From: Allosphingosinicella sp. | GTDB lineage: Bacteria > Pseudomonadota > Alphaproteobacteria > Sphingomonadales > Sphingomonadaceae | Direction of reading: 5' to 3' | Length of the DNA: 57,800 nt | Assembly (NCBI GenBank): GCA_030447665.1 | Contig: JAUJOJ010000014.1 | Span: 1 to 57,800 of the forward strand | In this document: piece after piece, positions 34,277-43,761 of the stretch | Numbering within the stretch: the first letter of the stretch is position 1 | Layout: every line of letters starts with the position of its first letter | The notes under the pieces: model-generated | Database searches by the model: none | What the model saw: only the letters and a program-made list of their open reading frames with translations | Told to the model about the DNA's origin: nothing | Program-made: the position numbers and the translations under genes

Positions 34277-35265
34277 GTCGATTGCCCTTCCGGAAACTCC
34301 ATCGTGAAGAGCAGTCCGTCACTTTGCCACTCAACGAGGGATGATCCCCCGAGTTCGTGTCCCGCGCTAAGGCCGATCATCTTGAAGCCGAACCCCTCAT
34401 GAGCGGGCGCCTTAATATCGTTTAGGCCTGATTCCTTCCAGGCAAAGTGCAGCCAACCCGAACGCTCTGCCGTGCTCCAATCCCAGCTGACCGTGACCCG
34501 CCCCTCAGGGTACGCGAATGCCCCATATTTCGTCGCGTTCGTGATGAGCTCGTGGAGCACCATGCTGAGGCTAAGGATCTGCTTTGCAGCAAGGGTCACT
34601 GGTGGGCCGCCGAATGTCGCCCGCATGTCCGAGGGCAGAGCATAAGGCCCAAGAAGGGCCTCCACTACGTCAAGAAGCGCACCCCCTTCCCATTTGTTCT
34701 GGGTCAGCATGTCGTGCCCTTTGGCAAGTGCCTTGAGCCGCCCGGAAAAGGCCTCGATGAAAGTCTCCATGGAGGAGGAGGAACGAGCAGTTTGAGTGGC
34801 CATTCCTGCGACGACTGCGAGCATGTTCTTTACCCGGTGGCTTAGCTCGGCGAGCAGAAGTTCTTGTTGCCGATGAGCTTCTTGCCGCTCGCTAATGTCC
34901 CTCAGAAATCCGAGGAAAACTGGCTCGTCGAACTGCCTCGTGAATGTGATCGACAGTTCAATGGGAAGCTCATGTCCATCCCGGCGCAGCGCTGTAATCT
35001 CAAAATGCCGATCTAGGACCGGCCCTTCGCCAGTCGCAATGAAATGCGACAGGCCGCGCTCATGCGCCTCCCGATGCTGGGGCGGGATGATCATTTCACT
35101 CATGCGGCGGCCCCGAGTCTCCTCAAAAGACCATCCGAAGACGCGGGTCGCAACGTCGTTCCAGCCGGCGATCGTGCCGTCCACACGCATCACAATGACA
35201 GCATCCAAGGCAGTTTTCAGAACCGCATTAAGATCAGCATGCTTCAGATCATTCGTTGTAGCCAC
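34273..35265 (-). CDS. PAS-HWE sensor histidine kinase
   Basis: A 330-residue soluble kinase: PAS domain (LKTALDAVIVMRVDGTIAGWNDVATRVFGWSFEE, PAC DGHELPIELSITFTR) and an HWE core with phosphoacceptor ELSHRVKNMLAVVAG, N-box HELITNATKYGAF, W-x-E in FAWKESG and G-box GFGFKMIG. No membrane span, so the signal is cytosolic, possibly light, redox or a small ligand. The frame is open far upstream but this part lacks domain similarity, so GTG 35265 (VATTNDLKHADL) is chosen; other starts are possible. Coupled to the downstream receiver protein. Confidence 0.83.
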   Translation of the reverse strand: MATTNDLKHADLNAVLKTALDAVIVMRVDGTIAGWNDVATRVFGWSFEETRGRRMSEMIIPPQHREAHERGLSHFIATGEGPVLDRHFEITALRRDGHELPIELSITFTRQFDEPVFLGFLRDISERQEAHRQQELLLAELSHRVKNMLAVVAGMATQTARSSSSMETFIEAFSGRLKALAKGHDMLTQNKWEGGALLDVVEALLGPYALPSDMRATFGGPPVTLAAKQILSLSMVLHELITNATKYGAFAYPEGRVTVSWDWSTAERSGWLHFAWKESGLNDIKAPAHEGFGFKMIGLSAGHELGGSSLVEWQSDGLLFTMEFPEGQST

Positions 35266-35933
35266 CGGAAGCGCATAGCGGCCGATTGGTCGCAGCGCTA
35301 TCCGAAGGCGAGCCTTGCTCCGCCGAAGCGATTTAGCGGCAATGGCCTGAACGAACCGCGATAATGAATCGGATGCTACTGAGCTGCCGCAGAGCTGGGA
35401 GGGGCGAGTTTGATTGAGCCGGTGAAATCTGCTTCTGTCGGTGCGGTGCCGAAAAGCAGGTGCCCATTTCCGGTCAAGACCAACATCACGGTTGTCCAGG
35501 TATTTAGTTACCCCCATTAGCGCGAGCGCCCGCTTGTTTACCTTACAAGTGCTCGCACATGGCGATCGGAAACATGATGATCGCACCAGGCGCGGACATA
35601 GCGCTCCAGCCTGAAGGAACGTCTGGTTCCGGGAAGCTGCACCGAGGCGGAGAGCGCCCGCTACTGGCGCATGGCCGACGTCCGATGGCTCGCTGGGGAT
35701 TTCCGGAAAGCGGACGTGCCTCGTTGCGATCCTCGGATCGCCGCCGGCCGCCGACCTGGACACACTCACCTCGCTTCCGGGGCTTCAAGACCGGTGCTAG
35801 GACGCCCCAGAAACGTTGTGAGTTGCCGGCTGGGTTTCGTAGCGGACTTTTGCGCCTCGGGCGCCCGCCGGCGATGATTGTCATGGCTGCCGCTTCGTAA
35901 GAGAGTGACGCCAATCCGAAGCGAGGAGCGCTG
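35266..35933. other. Intergenic stretch with dyad relic
   Basis: Open frames here have no family signature. A GTCCGATGGCTCGC ... GGAAAGCGGACGT dyad lies at about 35678-35716, and similarity to the region upstream of amidohydrolase copy 1 begins at GTGACGCCAATC (about 35906), marking the left edge of the duplicated cassette. Confidence 0.5.
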
Positions 35934-37433
35934 ATGACGAAGCCTTTCATGAGCCTGTTGATGGCGGCCGCTCTTATCGGCGCCGCGCCTCCGGGCCGGG
36001 TGGATGTCGGCGACCGCATCCTTCCCCCGCCGGTCCAACCGGGCAAGGCGCTCATGCCGTTCGTCAAGGTTGCGGCGCAGACCATCGCCTTGAGGCATGT
36101 TCGCATCATCGACGGCACCGGCGCCAAGCCCGTTGCCGACCGCACCGTGATCATCGAAGGTGGAAAGATAGCGGCCATTCTGGGGCCAAGGGCGAAGATC
36201 CCGGCGGGCGCGACCGTGCTCGACATGACCGGCAGGAGCCTCCTTCCAGGCCTCGTCGGCATGCACAACCACATGTACTACATCGCGCGTCCGGGCCTCG
36301 ATGAAGCGGGGCAGGCCCACGCGCCGAGCCCGCTCGTGCCGCAAATGACCTTCAGCGCGCCCCGGCTCTATCTTGCGGGCGGCGTCACCACGATACGGAC
36401 GACCGGGAGCGTCGAGCCCTATACCGACCTCAACGTCAAGGCCCGGATCGATGCCGGCCTGCTCGCGGGGCCGCACATGGACGTGACCGGGCCTTATCTG
36501 GAGGGCCCCGACAGCGCCTTCATACAGATGCACCAGCTGAAGGATGCGGACCATGCACGGCAGATGGTCGCCTTTTGGGCGGATCAGGGCGCCACCTCGT
36601 TCAAGGCCTATATGAACATCAGCCGGGCCGGGCTCAAAGCGGCGATCGATGAAGCCCATCGGCGAGGATTGAAAGTCACCGGGCACCTCTGCTCCGTCAC
36701 CTACCCGGAAGCGGCTGCGCTCGGCATCGACAATCTGGAGCATGGCTTTTGGGCCAACACCCAGAATGACCCTGGCAAGGAGCCGGATCGCTGCCCCGCC
36801 ACAACCGGCGCACCGACCCTTGCCGCCATGGACGCCGACAGCGCCGAGGCGCGGACCCTCATCAAGCAGCTCGTCGATGCGCGGGTCGCCATCACCTCGA
36901 CTCTGCCGGTCTTCGAGCCGAGCTCGCCCACCTACCGGCCGCTCGCCCCCCGCATGCTGGACATGCTCAGCCCGCAGGCCCGCGCGGATTACCTCACGCT
37001 GCGCCGGCTCGCCGCCGCCGCCCCGCCTGAACGCGCCGCCCGGCGCGCAAAGCTTTGGGCGAACGAGCTGAAGATGGAGCGCGCGTTCGTCGCGGCAGGC
37101 GGTCTATTGCTGGCCGGCCCGGACCCCACCGGTGCCGGCAACGTACTGCCGGGCTTCGGAGACCAGCGAGCGATCGAGCTCCTGGTCGAAGCCGGCTTCA
37201 CCCCCCTCGAAGCGATCCGCATCGGGACGCTGAACGGCGCGGCCTATCTCGGCCTCCAGGATCGCATCGGCTCGATCGCGCCGGGAAAGCATGCGGATCT
37301 CATCGTCGTGCGAGGCGACCCGTCACGAAACATCGCCGACATCGAAAATGTCGAAATCGTGTTCAAGGACGGTGTCGGCTACGACAGCGCGGCGCTGCTT
37401 GCTTCGGTCAAGGGACGCTACGGACAATATTAG
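35934..37433 (+). CDS. Secreted amidohydrolase, copy 2 (intact)
   Basis: A 499-residue exported member of the amidohydrolase superfamily, almost identical to copy 1 at 16815. Signal peptide MSLLMAAALIGAAPP; metal ligands H111 and H113 (GMHNHM), K224 (probably carboxylated, TSFKAYM), H251 (VTGHLC), H270 (NLEHGF) and an Asp in AGPDPTG; C-terminal sandwich strand APGKHADLIVVRGDP. Related enzymes cleave Xaa-Arg/Xaa-Pro dipeptides or imidazolones, but the substrate here is unknown. ATG at 35934 follows GAGGAG. Its TAG stop is the first triplet of a composite hairpin repeat. A convergent lipoprotein gene follows, as for copy 1. Confidence 0.93.
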   Translation: MTKPFMSLLMAAALIGAAPPGRVDVGDRILPPPVQPGKALMPFVKVAAQTIALRHVRIIDGTGAKPVADRTVIIEGGKIAAILGPRAKIPAGATVLDMTGRSLLPGLVGMHNHMYYIARPGLDEAGQAHAPSPLVPQMTFSAPRLYLAGGVTTIRTTGSVEPYTDLNVKARIDAGLLAGPHMDVTGPYLEGPDSAFIQMHQLKDADHARQMVAFWADQGATSFKAYMNISRAGLKAAIDEAHRRGLKVTGHLCSVTYPEAAALGIDNLEHGFWANTQNDPGKEPDRCPATTGAPTLAAMDADSAEARTLIKQLVDARVAITSTLPVFEPSSPTYRPLAPRMLDMLSPQARADYLTLRRLAAAAPPERAARRAKLWANELKMERAFVAAGGLLLAGPDPTGAGNVLPGFGDQRAIELLVEAGFTPLEAIRIGTLNGAAYLGLQDRIGSIAPGKHADLIVVRGDPSRNIADIENVEIVFKDGVGYDSAALLASVKGRYGQY

Positions 37434-37594
37434 ACCAAGATCGCTTCAGGTTGAATCAACCTGAAGCGTGAATCTTGGTCTCAACCATCTGAATAGAGCC
37501 AGATTGGGACCCCATCGAAGTACTACTTCGATGGGAACCCTTTCACGCTCTCGGCGGAAGCGCGAAGCGCTTCCACCTCAAACGATCTGGCTCT
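37431..37594. repeat. Composite hairpin repeat, copy 4 (full bipartite unit)
   Basis: Left half 37431-37482 is the palindrome TAGACCAAGATC - stem GCTTCAGGTTG/CAACCTGAAGC - GTGAATCTTGGTCTC, identical (inverted) to 6735-6803. Right half 37495-37594 is bounded by AGAGCCAGAT and ATCTGGCTCT and encloses two hairpins, CCATCGAAGTA/TACTTCGATGG-like and GGAAGCGC/GCGCTTCC. The unit lies between convergent genes and supplies the stop codon of the amidohydrolase. Confidence 0.85.
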
Positions 37595-37733
37595 AAGATC
37601 CTGGCGGCCCTCGCCTGCCGGGATTTCCCGTCCTTCAAGGGTCGTCACACCCCCAGCCACGGTTGCGATAGATGCGCAGGACGGCGCGACACTCGATGGT
37701 CCTGCGAGGGCGGTATAAACCTGTGGCTCCAGA

Positions 37734-38243
37734 TCACGGCCTTGCAAGCTTGCAGTTCCAACTCCCCCGCACGGACGCGTCGCGTCGGTTTTGGGCTGTT
37801 ATTCGAGCCTCGGCTCCCCCGGCGGCAATCCGAGGCAATTCGCTGGTTGCTGCGCCCAAGCCGACGCTGAGGCTCATCGCGTCTGCGCGGAAGAACGCGC
37901 CGTCGGGGGCGACGGGGCTCGCCGCGGAAAGGACAACCGCGCCGCTATCGAGACGGACCAGTGCCTGCTGCGGCGTCGCCAAGATCAAGACCCCTGCTGC
38001 GTTCGAGAAGGAGCAGACGGCAGACGCTTTGAACGGACTGTTTGCATCGCTCTCCTGCAGCGCAAGGAACTGGACCGGCCTTATGACCGCTTGTTTTTCC
38101 ACCCCCGCGGCCTGCTCAATCGCCCGGGCCAGTTCTTCTTCATTCATGCGCTCGGCAGGCGTCGACTGAGACTGGCAGCCGGAGAGCGACGCCCATAAGA
38201 GCAAAACGCACTTCATCATCCGCCTGCCACTGTCCGATAGCAC
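37734..38243 (-). CDS. Putative lipoprotein, copy 2 of duplicated cassette
   Basis: A 169-residue paralogue of the protein at 18452-18964, with lipoprotein signal VLSDSGRRMMKCVLLLWASLSGC and lipobox LSGC. GTG 38243 is favoured since GGAGG is 6 nt upstream, as in copy 1; ATG 38219 or 38216 are alternatives. The coding tract from about 37797 to 38025 is base-identical to copy 1, whereas the flanks and N-terminal part have many changes. Family unrecognised, no conserved catalytic motif seen. Convergent with amidohydrolase copy 2. Confidence 0.7.
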   Translation of the reverse strand: MLSDSGRRMMKCVLLLWASLSGCQSQSTPAERMNEEELARAIEQAAGVEKQAVIRPVQFLALQESDANSPFKASAVCSFSNAAGVLILATPQQALVRLDSGAVVLSAASPVAPDGAFFRADAMSLSVGLGAATSELPRIAAGGAEARITAQNRRDASVRGSWNCKLARP

Positions 38244-38725
38244 CCGCCACCTCCAGACCTTCCAATAGCGCCGAGCCCCGCCTGTTGTCACCTTCGGCAG
38301 CGAGGGGGGCATCCCCAGCACGTGGATCAATCCGATTGAAGCGATTTTGCCGACGCCTGCTCCTGGGCGGACCAATGTTTGTCGTGCCGAACGCGGGCCA
38401 AGTCGACCTTCCTGGAGCCTGCGAACCCGCTTTCCCGCCGGAGCGCGCCAAGCTGTGCACAAGCCGGCCCAGCTTCGATCGCTCCGAGTTGCACGGGCTG
38501 AACCACGGTCGCTTTCAGGAAGCCCGCCGTCAGTGCGGAAAGTCCAATCCGGCGCTCTGCGGAACGGCCGAAGCTGGCCGGTAGCGGACTGTCTGCTTTT
38601 GGCTGAAGATCGGCGAAGCTCGACGCTTGTAGCCTTCTAGAGGCGGCCTCGACCAGTGGGATACCCTGGCGAGGCTCTGTTCTAGATCCGGCCGGCCCCT
38701 TCTAAGGCAAAGGGTGAACTCTTGA
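38244..38725. other. Intergenic stretch, no gene seen
   Basis: Short frames only, without SD or family signature. GTAGCGGACTGTCTGC near 38580 is another possible fragment of the GTCCGC-type repeat. Confidence 0.45.
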
Positions 38726-39769
38726 TCAGACTGCCTGTACAACAGCTTCGCTGGCGGTGCGGCGAACCTCACCGATCTTCAAGCCCTGCCACCACAGGGA
38801 CAAAGTGCCTGCAGCAGCCGTGCTCAACAAGTAGGATGTTTCGACGATCAGCGCCATCACCAAAGCCTTTTCCTCTTCGACTCCCATCAGGCCAAGAGCA
38901 AACACCCCACCGATCACGAAGCTGCCCGCTACACGCGCGAAGTGTCCAAGGATGACGAGAAATCCGAGGAACACGAGCAGAAACAGATACTGCGCCGGCG
39001 CGAGCATCACTCCGACAGCTAATCCCGCCCATACGAAGTTCGTTGCGGCAAGCAGCTTTATCAGAAGGCTCGCTACCACCACCCCGGCTCCCCGCCATGG
39101 TTCGTGCGGCCATGCGACGCCTGCTGCAAAGGCGGCGTTCAACCGAGAGGCGGGTTCCTGCACGCGGAGCGGAAGGCGTCTCACCACGCCTGAGCTCCAC
39201 CCATTACTGGAGAGGGCCCCACGGCGGCTCCCGACGAGCACTGCTATGGCCAAGGAAAACAAAAGGAGACTGCCGAAGGCGCCCCAACCCAAGCCGCTAC
39301 GTATGCCACCTGTGGGATCGCTAAACGCAACCGAGAGGAGGGCCACGGGAACCAGGGATGCAAAGACGATCCCATCCGTCAGTCGGTCGATCGCGACCGT
39401 GGCCAATACTGACGGCAGCTTTAGGTTCTCACGTCGCGCCACAAGCCAGGATCTCGCGACCGTGCCAAACCCGAAGGGGATCAGGATCGCGAGCAGATAT
39501 CCGGCCATGATGGCGCCGAAGAGGTGGAGCGTGCGGATTGCCTGAAGTGGGATGAGGAGCTGTCGCCACTTCCAGGCGCGCACCAGCTGCTCGAAGAGCA
39601 TGAAAAGAGGAACCAGCACGACGTAGCGAATGTCGACTTTCCTCAGAATGAAGAAAAAGCGATCAAGGTCAAAGCCGCGCAAAACCCAGGCAAGCGCGGC
39701 AATACCCAGGAGGGCACCTAGCCAGGCAGTCCAATTCGGAATTGATCTCGTCGTGCCGTCCACCTTCAC
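38726..39769 (-). CDS. Lysylphosphatidylglycerol synthase TM-region / flippase-like protein
   Basis: A 347-residue integral membrane protein with about eight spans of the UPF0104/YbhN (LPG_synthase_TM) family: early EQLVRAWKWRQLL, GYLLAILIPFGFGTVARSWLVARRENL and RLTDGIVFAS are characteristic. Such proteins move or help modify lipids; no LPG-synthase catalytic domain is attached. GTG at 39769, SD weak. A small membrane protein gene lies just upstream on the same strand. Confidence 0.85.
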   Translation of the reverse strand: MKVDGTTRSIPNWTAWLGALLGIAALAWVLRGFDLDRFFFILRKVDIRYVVLVPLFMLFEQLVRAWKWRQLLIPLQAIRTLHLFGAIMAGYLLAILIPFGFGTVARSWLVARRENLKLPSVLATVAIDRLTDGIVFASLVPVALLSVAFSDPTGGIRSGLGWGAFGSLLLFSLAIAVLVGSRRGALSSNGWSSGVVRRLPLRVQEPASRLNAAFAAGVAWPHEPWRGAGVVVASLLIKLLAATNFVWAGLAVGVMLAPAQYLFLLVFLGFLVILGHFARVAGSFVIGGVFALGLMGVEEEKALVMALIVETSYLLSTAAAGTLSLWWQGLKIGEVRRTASEAVVQAV

Positions 39770-39844
39770 GTCCTGCTCGAGCGAAATGACGCGACGATCG
39801 GGAGCATGGCAATCAACCTGACACTCACTTTCACGCGACCAACG

Positions 39845-40198
39845 TTAGCGAGCATCGGGATCTTGTGCCGGGTCGCCCGTTTCAATCACACTGCGCACCT
39901 TAGCTGCCGCTGTTCGCTCGTCCTCGTTTGATTTTTTTCTATGGGGAGACGCACTATTCAAGCTCTTGCGCAGCAGTACGAGCGGAGTCAGCGAAGAGGC
40001 AAGAACAGCAACAACCATAAAAACTGCAACTCCGACTCCCGCCATCTTGAAAACGGGCCAGAGAAAAACGAGCCCGGCGGTCACGAAAGTCAATGTCAGG
40101 CCGGAAACGACCGGCCAGAGGAGGTTCGAACCGCCTCTATCTTTGCCAGCTGAGTTATGTCGCTTGCCTTGCCCGCGCTGGAAAAGGATCTTACTCAC
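39845..40198 (-). CDS. Small membrane protein, 117 residues
   Basis: Two hydrophobic segments (LLWPVVSGLTLTFVTAGLVFLW and VGVAVFMVVAVLASSLTPLVLL) between a basic N-terminus and a charged, helical C-terminal tail that faces the cytosol. No known family recognised. GTG at 40198 as start; SD uncertain. It precedes the flippase-like gene (75-bp gap, same strand) and may share its transcript. Confidence 0.55.
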   Translation of the reverse strand: MSKILFQRGQGKRHNSAGKDRGGSNLLWPVVSGLTLTFVTAGLVFLWPVFKMAGVGVAVFMVVAVLASSLTPLVLLRKSLNSASPHRKKSNEDERTAAAKVRSVIETGDPAQDPDAR

Positions 40199-40369
40199 TC
40201 CTCTTTGCCAAATGTGATTTCATCGCACGGACGCCGGCTACCGCTTCGATCGGTGGTCGGCCTCTAACGGGCCGTGGCGCAAACAGTGACGAGGTTAAAA
40301 TAGCATCTGCCCGAGGGGTGATCGCCACAGGTCAGTGCTAAGCGCGCGGTCCGGTGAAAATCGATAGAG

Positions 40370-40390
40370 GCCGCGGGCACTGCCCGCGGC
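40370..40390. terminator. Perfect GC hairpin, probable terminator
   Basis: GCCGCGGGCA-c-TGCCCGCGGC, followed on the minus strand by CTCTATCGATTTT. It lies 23 bp past the stop of the Met-rich protein gene and should end that transcript. Confidence 0.6.
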
Positions 40391-40413
40391 TTAGCTTTGC
40401 ACTTTATGTGGAC

Positions 40414-40680
40414 CTAGCTGCGAGGCGTCATGTCCATGGCAGACATGTTGCCCATTTTTTCCATCATTTTGTTACAGCTGGCCATCATCTCACTCATCTG
40501 CTTGCGCATTTGCGGGTCGGCCATCATCTGGCCGTTCTGCATGCCGCCCGACATCATCTGGCGATGCTGCTCCGCCGACATTGCTGGAGCCTGGATGGAA
40601 TTCTGTTGAGCGAGCGCGGCAGAGGCGAGCCCCATGGCAGCCAAAGCGCCCACAGCAACTATTTTCAGGTTCTTCTTCAT
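40414..40680 (-). CDS. Met-rich exported copper-binding-like protein
   Basis: An 88-residue periplasmic protein: signal peptide (MKKNLKIVAVGALAAMGLASAALA) then repeated Met pairs (RQMMSGGMQNGQMMADPQMRKQMSEMMASCNKMMEKM), a composition that binds Cu(I). ATG at 40680 is supported by AAGGACAG upstream and a CueR-type promoter at 40719-40743. It is next to the copper ATPase, so it likely sequesters or hands on copper in the periplasm. No exact family name recognised. Confidence 0.85.
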   Translation of the reverse strand: MKKNLKIVAVGALAAMGLASAALAQQNSIQAPAMSAEQHRQMMSGGMQNGQMMADPQMRKQMSEMMASCNKMMEKMGNMSAMDMTPRS

Positions 40681-40718
40681 GTTCACTGTCCTTGGTTGTT
40701 CGTGATACATGTAAGATG

Positions 40719-40743
40719 GGGCTTCCCATCATGGGAAGGTCAA
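40719..40743 (-). promoter_or_regulatory. CueR-type promoter of the Met-rich protein gene
   Basis: Minus strand TTGACC then the dyad CTTCCC-atgat-GGGAAG, and a -10-like region about 19 bp from the -35: the long spacer and dyad are typical of MerR-family copper promoters. The same sequence pattern occurs at 45714-45738 before the multicopper oxidase. Confidence 0.75.
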
Positions 40744-40785
40744 GGGCCAATCCGAAAAGTTTTTCCTTGCGGGGTAGAACCGTCT

Positions 40786-43179
40786 TTAAGCAAGCCGCGC
40801 CGTCCGTAGTCGCAGGGCATTGCCAATCACGGTGACGGAACTCAGAGCCATCGCGGCGCCGGCGATCATCGGGCTCAATAGGATGCCGAACAGTGGGTAG
40901 AGCACCCCTGCGGCGACCGGGACGGCGAGCGCGTTGAATATGAAAGCAAAGAACAGGTTCTGCCGGATGTTCCGCATCACCGAGCGGGACAGCCGGCGGG
41001 CCCTCACGATGCCGTTTAAATCCCCCTTTACGAGCGTCACGGTGGCGCTTTCCATGGCCACGTCCGTGCCGGTTCCCATCGCCACACCGACATCGGCCGC
41101 TGCCAGTGCTGGCGCATCGTTGATCCCGTCTCCGGCCATCGCCACCAGGCTTCCGCCTGATCGCAACTTTTCGACGACCTCTTGCTTCTGATCCGGCAAC
41201 ACGTCGGCGATGACCTCGTCGATCCCGCCCACTTTCGCGGCCACTGCCTCCGCGGTTCCTCGATTGTCGCCCGTCAGCATGACCACCCGAACGCCGTCCG
41301 CTTTGAGGGCGCGAACAGCCGAGGAAGCGCTCTCCTTCACAGGATCAGCGACAATGAGCATGCCGGCTAGTTCGCCATCGATGGACGCGAACATCACCCC
41401 CTGAGCTTCACGCCGCAGCTGATCTGCGCGCGGCGCCAGGGACGCCGCATCAATCCCCAGTGCGCTCATCATCGCCGCATTGCCGAGCGCGACCTTGCGC
41501 CCTTCAACAATTCCGGTGACGCCGGCACCGGTATGGGACTCAAACTCGGCAGTCTCGGGCAAGGCGATGCTGCGCTCATGAGCAGCCTCGACAATCGCTT
41601 CACCCAGAGGGTGTTCGCTGCCAAGCTCCAGCGCCGCCGCCAGCCGCAGCAGTTCTGCTTCAGCGACTCCGCCAACGGTTTCTATAGCAACGAGGCGGGG
41701 TTTGCCCTCGGTCAGGGTTCCTGTCTTGTCGATCACCAGAGTGTCGATCTTCTCCATAAGCTCGAGGGCTTCGGCGTTCTTTACGAGCACTCCGGCCTGA
41801 GCACCTCGACCCGTTCCAACCATGATCGACATTGGCGTCGCCAAGCCGAGGGCGCAGGGGCAGGCAATGATGAGAACGGCGACCGCGTTGACGAGCGCGA
41901 AGCCCATCGCCGGCTCCGGCCCGTAGATGGACCAGATAGCAAAGGAGAAGAGGGCGATAAAGACGACGGCGGGGACGAACCAGCCCGCCACCTTGTCCGC
42001 AAGGCTTTGGATGGGAGCGCGAGAGCGCTGCGCCTGCGCAACCATTCTCACAATTTGGGACAGCATCGTGTCTTGTCCGACCCGCTCCGCTCGTATGAGG
42101 AGAGACCCGGTGCCGTTGACGGTCGCGCCTGTGACCTTGTCGTCAATGCTCTTGCTGACGGGAACGGGTTCCCCCGTAATCATCGACTCATCCACCGAGG
42201 AACGTCCATCGGCTACGCTGCCGTCCACTGGAATCTTTTCACCGGGGCGGACCCGAACGAGGTCGCCCACCTGCACCAGCTCCAGCTCGACATCCTCCTC
42301 GACGCCGCCTTCGCGCACGATCCGTGCAGTCTTCGGCGCTAGACCGAGGAGCGCGTGAATAGCCTGACCCGTAGCAGCCCGCGCCCGCAGTTCCAGTACT
42401 TGCCCCAGGAGCACCAGCGCCGTGATAACGGCGGCCGCCTCGAAGTAGACCGGCACTTCACCTCCCATCGAGCGGAAGGAAGATGGGAACGCGCTGGGGA
42501 ACAGGGCTGCAAAGGCACTATAAAGATACGCTACCCCGATTCCGATCGCGATCAGGGTGAACATGTTGAGGTTGCGGGTCTTGATCGAAGCCCAGCCGCG
42601 TTCAAAGAATGGCCAGCCAGCCCAAAGTACGACTGGAGTGGCCAGGGCGAGCTGCGTAAGGGAAGAGACCCGCGGCGGCAGCAGATGCCAGCCAAACAAG
42701 TCCATCCCCATCGCAAGCACGAGCAATGGTACGGACAGGAGCCAGGCTAGCCAGAGCCGACGGGTGAAATCGATCAGTTCGGGATTGGGGCCCTCTTCAA
42801 GGCTCGGTTCAAGCGGTTCCAGAGCCATCCCGCAGATCGGGCAACTGCCCGGGCCGTCCCGCCGCACTTCCGGGTGCATCGGACAGGTCCAGATCGCTCC
42901 TTCAGCGGCCTGTGGGAGGGATCCCCTGGGGGGGTGCAGGACAGCCGGATCGCCATCAGCGGGGTTCAGATACTGATCGGGATTTTCCGCGAACTTGTTT
43001 TTGCAGCCTTCGCTGCAAAAGTAATAAGTTGCTTCAGACAGTTCGTGCGCATGCTTGGCAGTGTCGGGATCTACGGTCATTCCGCAGACAGGATCCTTCA
43101 CCACAGCGCCGGAGCCGCTCGGTGGGGCGGTGGTTCCGGCAGCACTCCTTTTGCCTGCGCAGCAGTTGTCTTCGGCCAT
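40786..43179 (-). CDS. copA: Copper-translocating P1B-type ATPase
   Basis: A 797-residue heavy-metal P-type ATPase exporting Cu(I) from the cytosol. In order: YHS domain (28-72, [19 protein letters not shown]), a heavy-metal-binding HMBD segment (96-122, [16 protein letters not shown]), eight spans, TGE (335-337), the intramembrane CPC (440-442), phosphorylation site DKTGT (484-488), SEHPLGE (521-527) and GDGIND (683-688). The usual CxxC HMA domain is absent and is replaced by YHS plus HMBD. SD GGAGATC before ATG 43179. Last gene of the run MCO-DUF411-cueR-copA. Confidence 0.96.
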   Translation of the reverse strand: MAEDNCCAGKRSAAGTTAPPSGSGAVVKDPVCGMTVDPDTAKHAHELSEATYYFCSEGCKNKFAENPDQYLNPADGDPAVLHPPRGSLPQAAEGAIWTCPMHPEVRRDGPGSCPICGMALEPLEPSLEEGPNPELIDFTRRLWLAWLLSVPLLVLAMGMDLFGWHLLPPRVSSLTQLALATPVVLWAGWPFFERGWASIKTRNLNMFTLIAIGIGVAYLYSAFAALFPSAFPSSFRSMGGEVPVYFEAAAVITALVLLGQVLELRARAATGQAIHALLGLAPKTARIVREGGVEEDVELELVQVGDLVRVRPGEKIPVDGSVADGRSSVDESMITGEPVPVSKSIDDKVTGATVNGTGSLLIRAERVGQDTMLSQIVRMVAQAQRSRAPIQSLADKVAGWFVPAVVFIALFSFAIWSIYGPEPAMGFALVNAVAVLIIACPCALGLATPMSIMVGTGRGAQAGVLVKNAEALELMEKIDTLVIDKTGTLTEGKPRLVAIETVGGVAEAELLRLAAALELGSEHPLGEAIVEAAHERSIALPETAEFESHTGAGVTGIVEGRKVALGNAAMMSALGIDAASLAPRADQLRREAQGVMFASIDGELAGMLIVADPVKESASSAVRALKADGVRVVMLTGDNRGTAEAVAAKVGGIDEVIADVLPDQKQEVVEKLRSGGSLVAMAGDGINDAPALAAADVGVAMGTGTDVAMESATVTLVKGDLNGIVRARRLSRSVMRNIRQNLFFAFIFNALAVPVAAGVLYPLFGILLSPMIAGAAMALSSVTVIGNALRLRTARLA

Positions 43180-43277
43180 CTTCAGATCTCCAGTTCTTCT
43201 GCGCGATCAAATCCGCCGACTCTTGCGCCGGTCGGCGAGCCCTCCGCCCTTCGAGCGGGGGACAGGTGCGCTTCTGC

Positions 43278-43724
43278 TCAGCTGATTCTGCCGACGCCGA
43301 ACAAGGTTTCCCCAGTGCCGGCGCAGTCCGGCTGCGGCCCTTCCTCGAGGTCCTGCAAAATCGGGCATTCCGGCCGATCATTGTCGCTACACTTGTCGGC
43401 AAGCTCCTTCAGAGTCTGGATCATCGCCTGGAGCTCAGTCACCTTGTGGCAGAGCCGCTCGACATGTTCGAGGGCAACTGCTTTCACGTCAGCGCTCGCC
43501 CGGCTCCTGTCACTCCAGAGCCCAAGCAGGTTCTGGATCTGGTCGACAGAGAAACCCAAGTCACGTGCACGCCGGATAAACTTCAGTTTGTGCACGTCCT
43601 GCTCGCTATAGACCCGATAACCCGAAGCGGTGCGCCCAGCCGCTCCGATCAGGCCGGTCTTTTCGTAATACCGAATCATCTTTGCAGAGACGCCCGACGC
43701 GTCCGCCGCCTGACCAATGTTCAT
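43278..43724 (-). CDS. cueR: CueR-like MerR family copper-sensing regulator
   Basis: A 148-residue MerR protein: winged helix MNIGQAADASGVSAKMIRYYEKTGLI with YRVYSEQDVHKLKFIRRARDLGFSVDQI, coiled coil, and the metal loop ending KCSDNDRPECPILQDLE with the two Cys eight residues apart as in CueR. ATG at 43724 has GGGAGAG upstream; the open frame beyond is spurious. It lies inside the copper cluster and probably acts on the promoters at 40719 and 45714, twisting the 19-bp spacer when Cu(I) binds. Confidence 0.93.
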   Translation of the reverse strand: MNIGQAADASGVSAKMIRYYEKTGLIGAAGRTASGYRVYSEQDVHKLKFIRRARDLGFSVDQIQNLLGLWSDRSRASADVKAVALEHVERLCHKVTELQAMIQTLKELADKCSDNDRPECPILQDLEEGPQPDCAGTGETLFGVGRIS

Positions 43725-43761
43725 CGAGCTCTCCCTGGACTGCAGCGATTCTCCTGATCGC

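Noticed and set aside
38347..38640. Plus-strand frame of 97 residues
   Set aside because: No family, unusual composition, overlaps relic repeats.
40434..40620. Met-rich coding repeats read as a tandem DNA repeat
   Set aside because: The periodicity comes from ATG codons; spacing and flanks vary.
41533..42342. Plus-strand frame of 269 residues
   Set aside because: Shadow of the copper ATPase.
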